DNA from: Planotetraspora kaengkrachanensis
Lineage (GTDB): Bacteria; Actinomycetota; Actinomycetes; Streptosporangiales; Streptosporangiaceae
DNA: 64,000 nt
Reading direction: 5' to 3'
NCBI RefSeq assembly: GCF_016862895.1
Contig: NZ_BONV01000014.1
Coordinates: forward strand, 1 to 64,000
Position numbers and translations under genes: made by a program. A model generated the notes under the pieces. That model ran no database searches. It saw nothing but the letters and a program-made list of their open reading frames with translations, and was not told where the DNA came from. Below are positions 18,563 to 26,905 of the stretch, one piece after another. The stretch's first letter is position 1. Each line of letters starts with the position of its first letter.

Positions 18563-18991
18563 TCAGATGTCCCCATCTTCGGCGAGGACCCGCTGGGCGA
18601 CGGCGAAGGCGGAGTTCGCCGCGGGGACGCCGCAGTAGACGGCGGTCTGCAGGAGCACCTCCTTGATCTCGTCGGCGGTCAGCCCGTTGCGCCGGGCCGC
18701 ACGCACGTGCATGGCGAGTTCCTCGAGATGGCCCCGCGCCACCAGGGCGGTCAGCGTGATGCAGCTGCGGGTGCGCCGGTCGAGGCCGGGACGGGTCCAG
18801 ATCTCGCCCCACGCGTAGCGGGTGATGAGGTCCTGGAAGTCCGCGGTGAAGCCGGTCGTGCCGGCCAGCGCCCGGTCGACGTGCGCGTCGCCCAGCACCT
18901 CACGCCGGACCTTCAATCCTTCCTCGTACGGCTCACGCGGGGAGCGGGGGACGGCGCCGCCGTCGGTGGGGCCTTCGGCTTGCGAGCTCAT
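18563..18991 (-). CDS. pcaC: 4-carboxymuconolactone decarboxylase
   Basis: Converts gamma-carboxymuconolactone to beta-ketoadipate enol-lactone in the protocatechuate branch of the beta-ketoadipate pathway. 142 residues with the carboxymuconolactone decarboxylase signatures (FQDLITRYAWGEIWTR, LTALVARGHLEELAMH, EIKEVLLQTAVYCG). The ATG at 18991 follows GGAG. It lies 32 bp after pcaD; in many actinomycetes the two are fused as pcaL, whereas here they are separate. Confidence 0.92.
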   Translation of the reverse strand: MSSQAEGPTDGGAVPRSPREPYEEGLKVRREVLGDAHVDRALAGTTGFTADFQDLITRYAWGEIWTRPGLDRRTRSCITLTALVARGHLEELAMHVRAARRNGLTADEIKEVLLQTAVYCGVPAANSAFAVAQRVLAEDGDI

Positions 18992-19023
18992 GGGGGTTCT
19001 CCAGGGGGACGTGAGGTGCGGGC

Positions 19024-19779
19024 TCAGGGGGTCTTCCAAGGGGATGCCAGGTGGCCGGCGACGGCGGCGGTGACGACGTCGGGCCGCTCGGCGTTGGCGA
19101 GATGGGCGGCCTCGGAGACGACGAGAAGCTCGGCGCCGGGGATGCCGCCGGCGAGCGCACGCCCGTGGTCGGGCGGGGTCGCGAGATCCTCGGCGCCCGC
19201 GATGACCAGCGTGGGCGCCTCGACCAGGCCGAGCCGGTCCCGCGCGTCGAACCCCGCGAGCGCCTCGCAGCAGGCGGCGTAGCCTTCCGGATCCGCGCCG
19301 CGCAGCATGGCGAGATACGGCGCCGCTCCCGCGAAGCCGGGGGTGAACCACCGTGCCTCGGCCGCCCGGGCGACGGGCTCCATCCCTTCACGCCGCACGA
19401 GGGCCGCCCGCTCGTGCCACGGTTCCGGCGGGCCGAAGCGTGCGGAGGTGCAGCACAGGACGAGGCTGCCGACGTGGCCGGGCGCGGTGAGGGCGAGCGT
19501 GGTGCCGACGGCCCCGCCAAGTGAGACGCCCGCGTAGCCCACCACGTCCAGCCGATGCAGGTCCAGGAGGGCCAGGACCATCCCGGCGAGGTCTTCCATG
19601 GTGAGGCCGGTGACGGTGGGGGAGCCGCCGTGCCCCGGCAGGTCGTAGCGCAGAACCCGCCAGTGGCGGGTGAGCGAGGGAAGTTGTGGCTCCCACAGGT
19701 CGAGGGTGGTCCCGAGCGAGGGCCCGAGGACGACGACGGGGGCGTCGGACGGCCCGTCGAAACGGTGGTGCAGCGTCAT
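19024..19779 (-). CDS. pcaD: 3-oxoadipate enol-lactonase
   Basis: Hydrolyses beta-ketoadipate enol-lactone to beta-ketoadipate. 251-residue alpha/beta hydrolase: YDLPGHGGSP, nucleophile Ser in YAGVSLGGA, acid in GAEDLATPP and catalytic His in SEAAHLANAERPD. Length is normal for a stand-alone PcaD. It sits where pcaB would normally separate it from pcaG; the gap to pcaG is only 54 bp. Confidence 0.92.
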   Translation of the reverse strand: MTLHHRFDGPSDAPVVVLGPSLGTTLDLWEPQLPSLTRHWRVLRYDLPGHGGSPTVTGLTMEDLAGMVLALLDLHRLDVVGYAGVSLGGAVGTTLALTAPGHVGSLVLCCTSARFGPPEPWHERAALVRREGMEPVARAAEARWFTPGFAGAAPYLAMLRGADPEGYAACCEALAGFDARDRLGLVEAPTLVIAGAEDLATPPDHGRALAGGIPGAELLVVSEAAHLANAERPDVVTAAVAGHLASPWKTP

Positions 19780-19833
19780 GGGGTTCCCGTTCGCCGGCTG
19801 TCGCCGGTGTGCGTCGTGCCGATGTGACGAAGG

Positions 19834-20325
19834 TCAGAACTCAAGGAAGGCCGTCTCCTCTTCGCCTTGCAGCCGGACGTCGAAGACGTAGGCGTCCGCC
19901 GTCTCGGCCCGGGCGATCAGTGTCGCCCGGAGGGCCGGCTCGAGGGAGTCCAGCAACGGGTCCGGCGCGTCTTCGAGGTAGATCCGGGTCGCCACCGGCT
20001 TGAGCAGGCCCCGGGCGAACACGAGCAGGGCGAGGTACGGCGTCGCGGGCCGGGCCGTACGGAACCGGTAGGAGCCGTCCGGCGCGGTGGGGCAGCGCCC
20101 GAAGCCCGAGACGCCCGGGCCCCGGCGGTCGAGCGCGCCGCGGGTCCCGGTCTCGCCGAGCCACAACTCCAGCAGCGCGTCCGGGACGGGCTCGCCCTCC
20201 CCGTCGAGCACCCGGCCGGTCACCGTGATCGCCCCCGGGTGGTCCTCGGGCACGAGCTCCCCACCCTGCGCGTACGGCAGGGCGTAGCCGAAGAAGGGGC
20301 CGACCGTCTGGGACGGGGTCGTCAT
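19834..20325 (-). CDS. pcaG: protocatechuate 3,4-dioxygenase alpha subunit
   Basis: 163 residues, the smaller subunit of the non-haem iron dioxygenase that opens the protocatechuate ring. SQTVGPFFGYALPY at the start and GRVLDGEGEPVPDALLELW are typical of PcaG. The ATG at 20325 overlaps the pcaH stop (ATGA). Slightly shorter than the usual 185-200 residues. Confidence 0.92.
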   Translation of the reverse strand: MTTPSQTVGPFFGYALPYAQGGELVPEDHPGAITVTGRVLDGEGEPVPDALLELWLGETGTRGALDRRGPGVSGFGRCPTAPDGSYRFRTARPATPYLALLVFARGLLKPVATRIYLEDAPDPLLDSLEPALRATLIARAETADAYVFDVRLQGEEETAFLEF

Positions 20326-20990
20326 GAGTCCTCCATGGGGGTGCGTCCCAGAGTCACGTCGAACCGGTAGCCGAGCGCCCATTCCGGCTCGGTCGCGTCG
20401 AGGTCGAACGCGGCGACCAGCCGTTCGCGGGCGGCGGCGTCCGGGATCGACTGGAAGATCGGGTCGAACGGGAACAGGGGGTCGCCGGGGAAGTACATCT
20501 GGGTGACCAGGCGCTGGGTGAATGCGGTGCCGAAGACGGAGAAGTGGATGTGCGCGGGACGCCAGGCGTTGTGGTGGTTGCGCCAGGGGTAGGCGCCCGG
20601 CTTGACCGTGACGAAGCGGTAGCGGCCTTCGTCGTCGGTGAGGCACCGGCCCGCGCCGGTGAAGTTGGGATCGAGCGGCGCCGGATGCTGGTCGCGTTCG
20701 TGGGCGTAACGACCGGCCGAGTTGGCCTGCCAGACCTCGACCAGCGTGTTCCTGACCGGGCGTCCTGAGCCGTCGAGGATGCGGCCGGAGACGACGATGC
20801 GCTCGCCCAGCGGCTCTCCGGAGTGCTGCGCGGTGAGGTCGGCCTCGTGGTCCGCCACCTCGTGGTGGCCGAACACCGGGCTGGTCAGCTCGATCGCGTC
20901 CGCATCGGCCTTCATGCGCAGCGGCGGCCGTGAGGGGGCGCGCAGCAGCGTGCTGCGGTAGGCGGGGCTCAGATACGGCGGGTGGGTCAT
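20322..20990 (-). CDS. pcaH: protocatechuate 3,4-dioxygenase beta subunit
   Basis: 222 residues, the iron-binding subunit. GRILDGSGRPVRNTLVEVWQ and the ligand region PGAYPWRNHHNAWRPAHIHF, with the Tyr and His residues that hold Fe(III), are present. It overlaps pobA upstream and pcaG downstream by 4 bp each, so pobA-pcaH-pcaG is one coupled transcript. Confidence 0.94.
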   Translation of the reverse strand: MTHPPYLSPAYRSTLLRAPSRPPLRMKADADAIELTSPVFGHHEVADHEADLTAQHSGEPLGERIVVSGRILDGSGRPVRNTLVEVWQANSAGRYAHERDQHPAPLDPNFTGAGRCLTDDEGRYRFVTVKPGAYPWRNHHNAWRPAHIHFSVFGTAFTQRLVTQMYFPGDPLFPFDPIFQSIPDAAARERLVAAFDLDATEPEWALGYRFDVTLGRTPMEDS

Positions 20991-22165
20991 GACGTTCCTT
21001 TCTCCCCGTACGGCAGGCCCACGTAGTTCTCCGCGAGCGTCGTGGCCGCCGCCTCCGAGGTGGTGACGTAGTCGAGGTAGGAGGTCTGCAGCCGCCGGCC
21101 GTACTCGTCGTCGGAGTCGAAGGTGTGCAGCAGCGTGGTCATCCACCAGGAGAAGTGCTGGGCCCGCCACACCCGGGTGAGGCAGGCGCGGGAGTAGCCG
21201 TCGAGCAGGGTGGTCGAGCCGTCCGCGAAGAAGGCGGCCAGCGCCTCGGTCAGCACCCGCACGTCGGCCACCGCGAGGTTCAGCCCCTTGGCCCCGGTGG
21301 GGGGCACGATGTGCGCGGCGTCGCCCGCGAGGAAGAGCCTGCCGTACTGCATGGGTTCGGCCACGAAGCTGCGCATCGGCGTGATCCCCTTCTCGATGAC
21401 CTCGCCGGTGCCGAGGGTGAATCCGGGGACGGTCTCCAGGCGTGCCTTGAGCTCCGCCCAGACCCGTTCGTCCGGCCAGGCGTCGATGTGGTCGTCGGCC
21501 GCCACCTGCAGGTAGAACCTGCTGATCTCGGGGGAGCGCATGCTGTGCAGGGCGAAGCCGCGGTCGGTGCGCGCGTAGATGAGCTCGTCTGCCGAGGGGG
21601 CGACCCGGGCCAGGATGCCCAGCCAGGCGAAGGGGTAGTCGCGCCGGAACTCGGTCAGCGTCCCCTCGGGGATCGACGGGCGGCAGATCCCGTGGAAGCC
21701 GTCGCATCCAGCGATCACGTCGCAGTCGAGGCGCTCGTCTCCGAAGGTCACGTACGGCCGGTCCGTGCCGAGGTCGTGCACGGCCACGTCGTCGACCTCG
21801 AAGCGGATGTCGCCGCCCGCGGCGAGCCTGGCGGCGATGAGGTCCTTGACGACCTCCTGCTGGCCGTACACGGTGATGGCCCGCCCCGGCACCAGCTTCT
21901 CGAACGCGATGCGGTGGCCGGCGCCGCCGTATCGCAACTCGATGCCCTGGTGGGGCAGCCCCTCCCTGAGCAGGCGCTCGCCCACCCCGGACGAGACGAG
22001 GGTGTCCACCGTGCCCTGTTCCAGCACGCCTGCCCGTACCCGCTGCTCCACGTACGCGCGTGACCGGCGTTCCAGCACCACCGAGTCGATGCCGCGCAAA
22101 TGGAGCAGGTGGGAGAGCAACAGGCCCGCCGGCCCGGCTCCGATGATCCCGACCTTGGTTCGCAT
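20987..22165 (-). CDS. pobA: 4-hydroxybenzoate 3-monooxygenase
   Basis: FAD enzyme that hydroxylates 4-hydroxybenzoate to protocatechuate. 392 residues: GAGPAG FAD loop at residues 9-14, an Arg-rich region after EQRVRAGV, CDGFHG and GDAAHIVPPTGAKGLNLA. It is the first gene of the catabolic operon, divergent from an IclR regulator. Confidence 0.94.
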   Translation of the reverse strand: MRTKVGIIGAGPAGLLLSHLLHLRGIDSVVLERRSRAYVEQRVRAGVLEQGTVDTLVSSGVGERLLREGLPHQGIELRYGGAGHRIAFEKLVPGRAITVYGQQEVVKDLIAARLAAGGDIRFEVDDVAVHDLGTDRPYVTFGDERLDCDVIAGCDGFHGICRPSIPEGTLTEFRRDYPFAWLGILARVAPSADELIYARTDRGFALHSMRSPEISRFYLQVAADDHIDAWPDERVWAELKARLETVPGFTLGTGEVIEKGITPMRSFVAEPMQYGRLFLAGDAAHIVPPTGAKGLNLAVADVRVLTEALAAFFADGSTTLLDGYSRACLTRVWRAQHFSWWMTTLLHTFDSDDEYGRRLQTSYLDYVTTSEAAATTLAENYVGLPYGEKGTS

Positions 22166-22252
22166 GAGATGAGCATCGGGAGCGCGGGCCGTGGAGCGTA
22201 GTCTTCTCTTCTACTGAGTGGAAACGGCGGGACTATTTCCGGAGGTGAGCGG
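22166..22252. promoter_or_regulatory. divergent promoter region between pobA and the IclR gene
   Basis: 87 bp shared by the two divergent genes. GGAAA at 22220-22224 and TTTCC at 22236-22240 form an inverted repeat with an 11-base spacer, the kind of site IclR proteins bind. GGAGGTGAG at 22240-22248 is the IclR gene's ribosome binding site. Confidence 0.45.
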
Positions 22253-23044
22253 ATGTCCGGAGGCGCACGTGATCGGGGACGTTCGGTCACCTCACGGGTC
22301 CTGGCGATCCTCGACGCCTTCGACGCCCGCCACCCCAGGCTCACGCTGAGCGAGATCGCGGCCCGCAGCGGCATGGCGCTGACCACCGTCCACCGGCTGG
22401 TCGGCGAGCTCGAGGAGTGGCAGGCGCTCCGCCGGACCGCGGACGGGTGCTACCACATCGGGATCAGATTGTGGGAGCTCGGGCAACTCGCCCCCGACTC
22501 CCTGCAGGCGGTGGCGCATCCCTGGCTGCAGGAGCTGTACGGCAGCACGGGGGAGAACGTCCATCTGGCCATCCGCGACGGCGTCGAGGTCCTCTACGTG
22601 GACCGGTTGTTCGGCAAGCGGGCGGTGCCGATCGTGTCGCGCACCGGGGGCCGGTTGCCGATGCACTGCACCGGCGTGGGGAAGGCCCTCCTCGCGTTCG
22701 AACCCGGCTGGTTCGTCACGTCGTTCCTGTCGCGTCCGCTCGAACGGTTCACCCCGCACACCGTCACCGAGCCGGGACGGCTGTCGCGTGAGCTCACCCA
22801 GATCCGGGCACGCGGATACGCCCTCACGCACGAGGAGATGACGCTCGGCTCGTGCTCCGCCGCCGCGCCGATCATCGCGGACGGCGTGCCGGTGGCGGCG
22901 GTCGGGATCGTCGTCTCGTCGAGGCGTGTCCGGGAGTTGCCGCGCCTGGTCGAACCGCTCCTGGCCGCCACCGACGGCATCGCCCGCGCCTACCAGGCCG
23001 CGATCGCCCCGGCGGCGCGGCCCCGCCAGGAACGGCGCGATTAG
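22253..23044 (+). CDS. IclR-family regulator of the pob/pca operon
   Basis: 263 residues: N-terminal winged helix-turn-helix (LTLSEIAARSGMALTTVHRLVGEL) and C-terminal IclR effector domain (GRLPMHCTGVGKALLAF, RGYALTHEE, GIVVSSRRV). Divergent from pobA, so it most likely responds to 4-hydroxybenzoate or protocatechuate, as PobR/PcaR-type regulators do. The ATG has an ideal ribosome binding site. Confidence 0.9.
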   Translation: MSGGARDRGRSVTSRVLAILDAFDARHPRLTLSEIAARSGMALTTVHRLVGELEEWQALRRTADGCYHIGIRLWELGQLAPDSLQAVAHPWLQELYGSTGENVHLAIRDGVEVLYVDRLFGKRAVPIVSRTGGRLPMHCTGVGKALLAFEPGWFVTSFLSRPLERFTPHTVTEPGRLSRELTQIRARGYALTHEEMTLGSCSAAAPIIADGVPVAAVGIVVSSRRVRELPRLVEPLLAATDGIARAYQAAIAPAARPRQERRD

Positions 23045-23242
23045 CCCGGGCGGCCAGCGACGTGGTGGCCGACGGCTGCGTGGGGTGCAGCCGTACAACG
23101 AAAAGACCAGCCCAAAGGGCATCTGTGTCGATCCGGGGAGCGCACCCGAGGGATTCACCCCGACCGTCGGATTAGAAGTGGAGCAGATCTTTACCTACCG
23201 CCATAGTCGTTGACCTGCAACGTTGTGCTCTCGGTCGTGAAT
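23045..23242. other. intergenic stretch without a gene
   Basis: Nearly 200 bp between the convergent IclR and kinase genes. I see no gene, no strong hairpin and no repeat; base composition starts to fall here. Confidence 0.4.
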
Positions 23243-23935
23243 CTAGGTACGAGCCATCCCGCGCATATCCCGCAGGTGAAACATTGCGGCCAGTTCGTCG
23301 GCAAGTTCGGCAACGCTTCGAGAGCCGTCGACCTGCAGGACCGGCAAGTCGAGTTCGAGGGCTTGGTGTCGTACTTCTTCATCCCAGAGTTCGTCGCGGG
23401 CCAGTCGCTTGGCTAACGCGTCGGCATGGTCACTGCTTCCCCAGTTGGCTCGTGCTCTGGCTGGGTCGGCGAATCGGGTGCCCAATGCATTGCGGCGGAA
23501 TTCGGGTGTTGGCAGCAGAAAGGCGGCTTGCTCACGGCGCGTCAGCAGTGGCGCGACGTCTCGGGGCAGGGTACGGAAGTCGTCGACGAGTACGGGACGG
23601 TCGGCGGGCAGGGTAAGCAGGTCTTCGATGACGAATCCGAATGTCTCGCCGTACAGGCTGGGCATGGCCTGGAAGATCTCATCCGCGGTGCGTCCCGTCC
23701 ATCTTTGCTCCAGGGGCGTTCGCAGCAATGCGAACAGGTAGGGCTGTTGCTGCGGGGTGCACCGGTTGATGTAGCCCTGTTCGGCGCGGTCGCCGTCATA
23801 CACGAGCAGGTCGTGCCGTTCCGCCAAGGACTGAGTGAGGGTGCTCTTGCCAGCGCCGGTACCGCCGGCAATCCAGCGGACATGCGCGAGTCGACGAGCG
23901 AGATCAGCAGGCGCGTGCTGGCCGAGGAAACTCAT
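23243..23935 (-). CDS. P-loop kinase-like protein
   Basis: 230 residues. Walker A GGTGAGKSTL lies about 25 residues from the start, followed by LLVYDGDR, DRPVLVDDFRTLPR and VDGSRSVAELADEL near the end, a pattern seen in uncharacterised AAA/uridine-kinase-like proteins. The ATG at 23935 was chosen because the open frame above it (43 codons) lacks protein-like sequence. It stands alone just outside the tRNA-Lys scar. Substrate unknown. Confidence 0.7.
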   Translation of the reverse strand: MSFLGQHAPADLARRLAHVRWIAGGTGAGKSTLTQSLAERHDLLVYDGDRAEQGYINRCTPQQQPYLFALLRTPLEQRWTGRTADEIFQAMPSLYGETFGFVIEDLLTLPADRPVLVDDFRTLPRDVAPLLTRREQAAFLLPTPEFRRNALGTRFADPARARANWGSSDHADALAKRLARDELWDEEVRHQALELDLPVLQVDGSRSVAELADELAAMFHLRDMRGMART

Positions 23936-24149
23936 GCCCGGCAGTCTCACAAGTCTGAGCAGCCAGAAACAGTCTTGTTCTTGCACCACGCGGCGGTGAA
24001 GATCGAAGGAGAGGACCGACGTCTTACATCGCGCGATCGCGCAGCCAGGACCGCCCCGGCTCATGATCAGGCCCTTAACTCAGCCACTGCAGTGATGGGA
24101 GTACCGGCCTGCGCGGCGCGCACAGTCCGCCTGCCTGATCACCCTGTGT

Positions 24150-24230
24150 GCCGTCGACCCGCCCGAAGGGGAAGCGGGCCTTGGCCCGCTCGGCTTGTCC
24201 CGGGTCGATGGTGGGCGGGGTGCGTCACGA
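24150..24230. repeat. structured intergenic repeat, copy A
   Basis: Copy A of a family with members at 27177, 28674 and 30385. It contains GCCGTCGACCC (24150-24160) facing GGGTCGATGGT (24202-24212), pairing with two G-U wobbles, and inner stems GCCCG/CGGGC and GGGCC/GGCCC. It shares TGCTCGGCTT-like sequence and CCCGGGTYG with copies B and C. Only the left half of the unit is present. Confidence 0.6.
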
Positions 24231-24308
24231 AGAATCTGGCCGGTGACGCGGTGGCGAGGATGGGCCGCGCACTGTGGGACAACTGAACAATTGCAACCAG
24301 AAATGCAA

Positions 24309-24351
24309 CTGGGCAGGCTTCCAAACGATCATTGTTTTGGAGTCTGCCCAG
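24309..24351 (-). terminator. large hairpin beside the tRNA scar
   Basis: CTGGGCAG...CCAAAC (24309-24326) pairs with GTTTTGGAG...TGCCCAG (24334-24351) with one mismatch and a one-base bulge. It lies directly after the 3' end of the tRNA-Lys fragment read on the minus strand, where a tRNA gene terminator would be. Confidence 0.6.
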
Positions 24352-24360
24352 GTCATTAGG

Positions 24361-24405
24361 GGTGGGGCGCCAGGGACTCGAACCAAGAACCTACGGATTA
24401 AAAGA
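24361..24405 (-). other. 3' half of a tRNA-Lys gene (attachment-site scar)
   Basis: Read on the minus strand, the segment begins in the anticodon loop (CTTTTAATCCGT, anticodon UUU) and runs through a T-arm (GGTTCGAGTCC) to an acceptor end (GGCGCCCCA). The 5' half is absent: the sequence before it does not form a D-arm or anticodon stem. Identity starting at the anticodon loop is the standard core left by tyrosine integrases. The intact gene would be expected at the far end of the element, at higher coordinates, but none is in the window. Confidence 0.75.
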
Positions 24406-24561
24406 AGACGACGTGATCGACGTGGACGCCCCTGACCTGGGCGAGCGCAGTTCGCGGATGCCCGCCAGAGTTCGAGGTTGTTCACCCTCTTGGCTGTAGT
24501 CGTGGCTGTACGCCCAACGCTTGGTCCGGCGGACCATTACGTGTTGCAGCACCCCAGGGTC

Positions 24562-24945
24562 ATGGGCAGAGTGGGCTACGTGATCGAGATTGACGGCCCT
24601 TTCTACCGCGTCACCGAGCCTGACTTCGAGATGCTGATCCCACGCTGGGAGCAGCATGACACGGTGACCGCGGACGAGGCGGACGCAACCATCACGCTTG
24701 CTGACGGCACTCGTCGCTACGCCACCTTTATGACGCTCGGGGTAATCAGCAGGGTCATGGATCACTGGCGAGACACGGGTGAATGTCTCAACGGCCGATA
24801 CTTCTGGTGCTCCGATCTGATCATCATTCGTGAGCCCGGCTTCGGCTCGATGATCGACGCTGTTCGAGACATGATCGGAAGTGGAGACATCGAAGGCGCA
24901 AGTGGCGTGCTTTCGCCTGATGACAATGCGCAGCATGCGGATTAA
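24562..24945 (+). CDS. hypothetical protein
   Basis: 127 residues from ATG 24562 (YVIEIDGPFYRV...); the open frame starts 84 bp earlier but that part looks non-coding. A compact beta-rich start and an acidic tail (GVLSPDDN). It is the first gene after the tRNA scar. I do not recognise it; size and setting suit an immunity-type or orphan island protein. Confidence 0.6.
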   Translation: MGRVGYVIEIDGPFYRVTEPDFEMLIPRWEQHDTVTADEADATITLADGTRRYATFMTLGVISRVMDHWRDTGECLNGRYFWCSDLIIIREPGFGSMIDAVRDMIGSGDIEGASGVLSPDDNAQHAD

Positions 24946-25214
24946 AAGATCGACTTCCATCTGTTCCGGATGGTTCAATGCAGGTCACTGGGCAGGTGTT
25001 GACCGGTCTGAACGATCCTGGATCATCCTGAACTGCAACTCAAACTGTAACTCCCCGATCGCACACCGAGAGAGTCAAGGCGACGTAGCAGCTTGATCGA
25101 GGATGGTTGGTCCAACGAACAACCCCACGGCCAGCAGCATGATCACGGCACAGGCGTGGACGAACCCCACGGCGCGGGACTACATGCTAGAAACCGTCCG
25201 GAGGTTCACTAGGG
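24946..25214. other. intergenic region with no recognised gene
   Basis: 269 bp of mixed composition. A frame from 25103 runs into the next gene but has no protein-like features. GGAGG at 25199-25203 may serve the next gene. Confidence 0.4.
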
Positions 25215-26081
25215 ATGAGCGCGGATACGTCCGGGGCGCCGCAAGAGCGAGCGCTCCGCCATGTCGCGGCCCTATCGTCAGGCGAGCCACTCGACCCCCA
25301 ATTACGTGTGACGCTGAACTTCCATCCGGACCGCCTGGTGGGCGACCAGCTAATTTTGCTCAGGCTTGCCGACGACGGCCTTTACCACTCGCAGTTCATC
25401 ACGGGCACAAGCAATGGCGGTCTCACCGCTCATCCAGGCGGGGACCGGTGGCGCTGGGAGAGTCGGATCTTCGGCAGTGCATACGACCACGCACCCGCTC
25501 ACGATCGACCCGTCTACGGCGCACTGAACTTCCGCCGCAAGCCCATCGGTGCGGCACCGCGATTCGGATCCGCCCACTTCAGGCTGACCGCAGAGGCCCT
25601 TTCACGAGCCACGTTCTGTTATCCCGACAGCTTCTTTGAACCGTCGGCCTTCGGTGTCGCTTCCCGCATGGCACTCATCGAGTTAGCTACAGCGGATAAC
25701 CCGGACGCCCTAGACGACTACATCGAGGCTCAGGTACACGGACCGGTCAGGCTCGACTGTGACGTGGAGGCGCTGGTCCTGGATCCGAGTTATCGCGGAA
25801 CAGCCGTGCAAGCTGCGGCCCACCGGCTTCCATGCCCAATCGAATGGCATGCCGGATTCCGACTCGCCATTGATCAACTGCGACGCTACCCAGATTACCG
25901 CGGGCAGGAATATGTTGACCTGGGTACCGAGATCGCGGTGGACGGTCACCTCGATCCGCGGATCATTGGAGATGCGGCCTGTACGGGCCGCTATGACCCG
26001 CAGGCACTCAAGAAGGTCTGGCACTGCCTGGCACGTTTCGGCTCGCCATTCGATGCAGGCCAAGATGACGGATCGTTGTAG
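25215..26081 (+). CDS. DUF3626 protein
   Basis: 288 residues matching the DUF3626 pattern: LNFHPDRL, SQFITGTSNGGLTAHPGGDRW, WESRIFGSAYD, RPVYGALNFR, PRFGSAHFRLT and YIEAQVHGPV. The family's biochemical role is not established. Conserved polar residues (His, Asp, Glu, Arg) suggest an enzyme; an effector role is possible given the island setting, but that is inference. ATG at 25215, 11 bases after GGAGG. The gene ends one base before a tRNA-Gly-like core sequence. Confidence 0.82.
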   Translation: MSADTSGAPQERALRHVAALSSGEPLDPQLRVTLNFHPDRLVGDQLILLRLADDGLYHSQFITGTSNGGLTAHPGGDRWRWESRIFGSAYDHAPAHDRPVYGALNFRRKPIGAAPRFGSAHFRLTAEALSRATFCYPDSFFEPSAFGVASRMALIELATADNPDALDDYIEAQVHGPVRLDCDVEALVLDPSYRGTAVQAAAHRLPCPIEWHAGFRLAIDQLRRYPDYRGQEYVDLGTEIAVDGHLDPRIIGDAACTGRYDPQALKKVWHCLARFGSPFDAGQDDGSL

Positions 26082-26099
26082 CGTTGTCAGCTTGGGAAG
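26082..26099. repeat. tRNA-Gly(CCC)-like core, left copy
   Basis: The reverse complement, CTTCCCAAGCTGACAACG, matches the anticodon arm of actinobacterial tRNA-Gly(CCC) apart from one base. The same 18-mer (one difference) recurs in direct orientation at 31419. A GTGAGTGACCGTG motif follows at 26149-26161, resembling integrase arm-type repeats. Likely an attachment-site scar. Confidence 0.5.
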
Positions 26100-26240
26100 C
26101 GTATGGATCACGGCTCGTACGGACGCTGAGCTGGGCGTCGGGCCGGTCGTGAGTGACCGTGGTTGACCCCTCGTCACCCTGGTTAATTGCACGCTAATTG
26201 CACGGTGATCATGCCATCGTGCAGCGCGTACGCTTCTGTC

Positions 26241-26522
26241 ATGTTAACCGTACGGTGGCCTGATTACTTCGATGACTACGCATCGGTGATTGAGGTCAAG
26301 GGCTGGTTCGGGGACGTCACAGTGGAGTGGAACGGGGTACGTATCCAACCGGTGTTTTACGATCCGGTACGGCTCAGCCAGGAGATAAGCGATGAGCTCG
26401 CCGGCGGCTCGTACTTCCGGGAACCCAACCTCATCGTGATCGAGAAGGTAACGCGTGATCACATGGAGGCGGCCATCGCCGCTCTCTCAGAAGAGGGCCT
26501 GGCTTGCCTGATACCCGATTGA
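26241..26522 (+). CDS. small hypothetical protein
   Basis: 93 residues from ATG 26241 (LTVRWPDYFDDYASVIEV...). Alternating strands with aromatic residues and a final helix (HMEAAIAALSEEG) suggest a compact alpha/beta fold, as in many immunity proteins. The upstream region holds two copies of TAATTGCACG in tandem (26184-26204), perhaps a control site. Family not recognised. Confidence 0.6.
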   Translation: MLTVRWPDYFDDYASVIEVKGWFGDVTVEWNGVRIQPVFYDPVRLSQEISDELAGGSYFREPNLIVIEKVTRDHMEAAIAALSEEGLACLIPD

Positions 26523-26646
26523 GCGCGTGACGGGATCAAGCAAGGAAGCCGAACCCTGCACGTGCTGACCTTCGGCCTCCAGTTCGGCATTCAAGGCATC
26601 CCTGTTAATCATCCCGAAATCACAGAGCCGCTGCCTGTGGCTGGAG

Positions 26647-26853
26647 TCACGAGTAGAAGCCCTTCCAGTACTCCTCATGGCTCTGAGCGAAGTCCTCGGG
26701 ACGCGTCTCGCGGAGGTGGCGGTACCGGTCGTGATAGAAGATGAGGGCTTCCTGAAGGGAGCAGCCGAAGGTGTCCTTGATGAGCTTGATGCCTCTGATC
26801 GTTTGGCCGCGGAGGATGAGTTCATCGAACGTGGTGGCTACCTCATCCTTCAT
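26647..26853 (-). CDS. small hypothetical protein with L7/L12-C-like motif
   Basis: 68 residues from ATG 26853. The segment GQTIRGIKLIKDTFGCSLQEA resembles the helix-turn in ribosomal L7/L12 C-terminal-like small domains (I.AIK..R..TG.GLKEA). Such tiny stand-alone proteins occur in actinomycete islands; function unknown. An ATG 12 codons upstream is an alternative start. Confidence 0.5.
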   Translation of the reverse strand: MKDEVATTFDELILRGQTIRGIKLIKDTFGCSLQEALIFYHDRYRHLRETRPEDFAQSHEEYWKGFYS

Positions 26854-26905
26854 GCGGAGATCGTGGCAGGGGCATGAGCGAGCAGGCAAGGCGTTTTGGA
26901 CCTTG

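Noticed and set aside
24363-24432. A complete tRNA-Lys gene on the minus strand
   Set aside because: The 5' end would start GGGGCG and could pair with the CGCCCC end, but the D-arm lacks the G-G loop and the anticodon stem does not pair; only the 3' half from the anticodon loop is tRNA-like.
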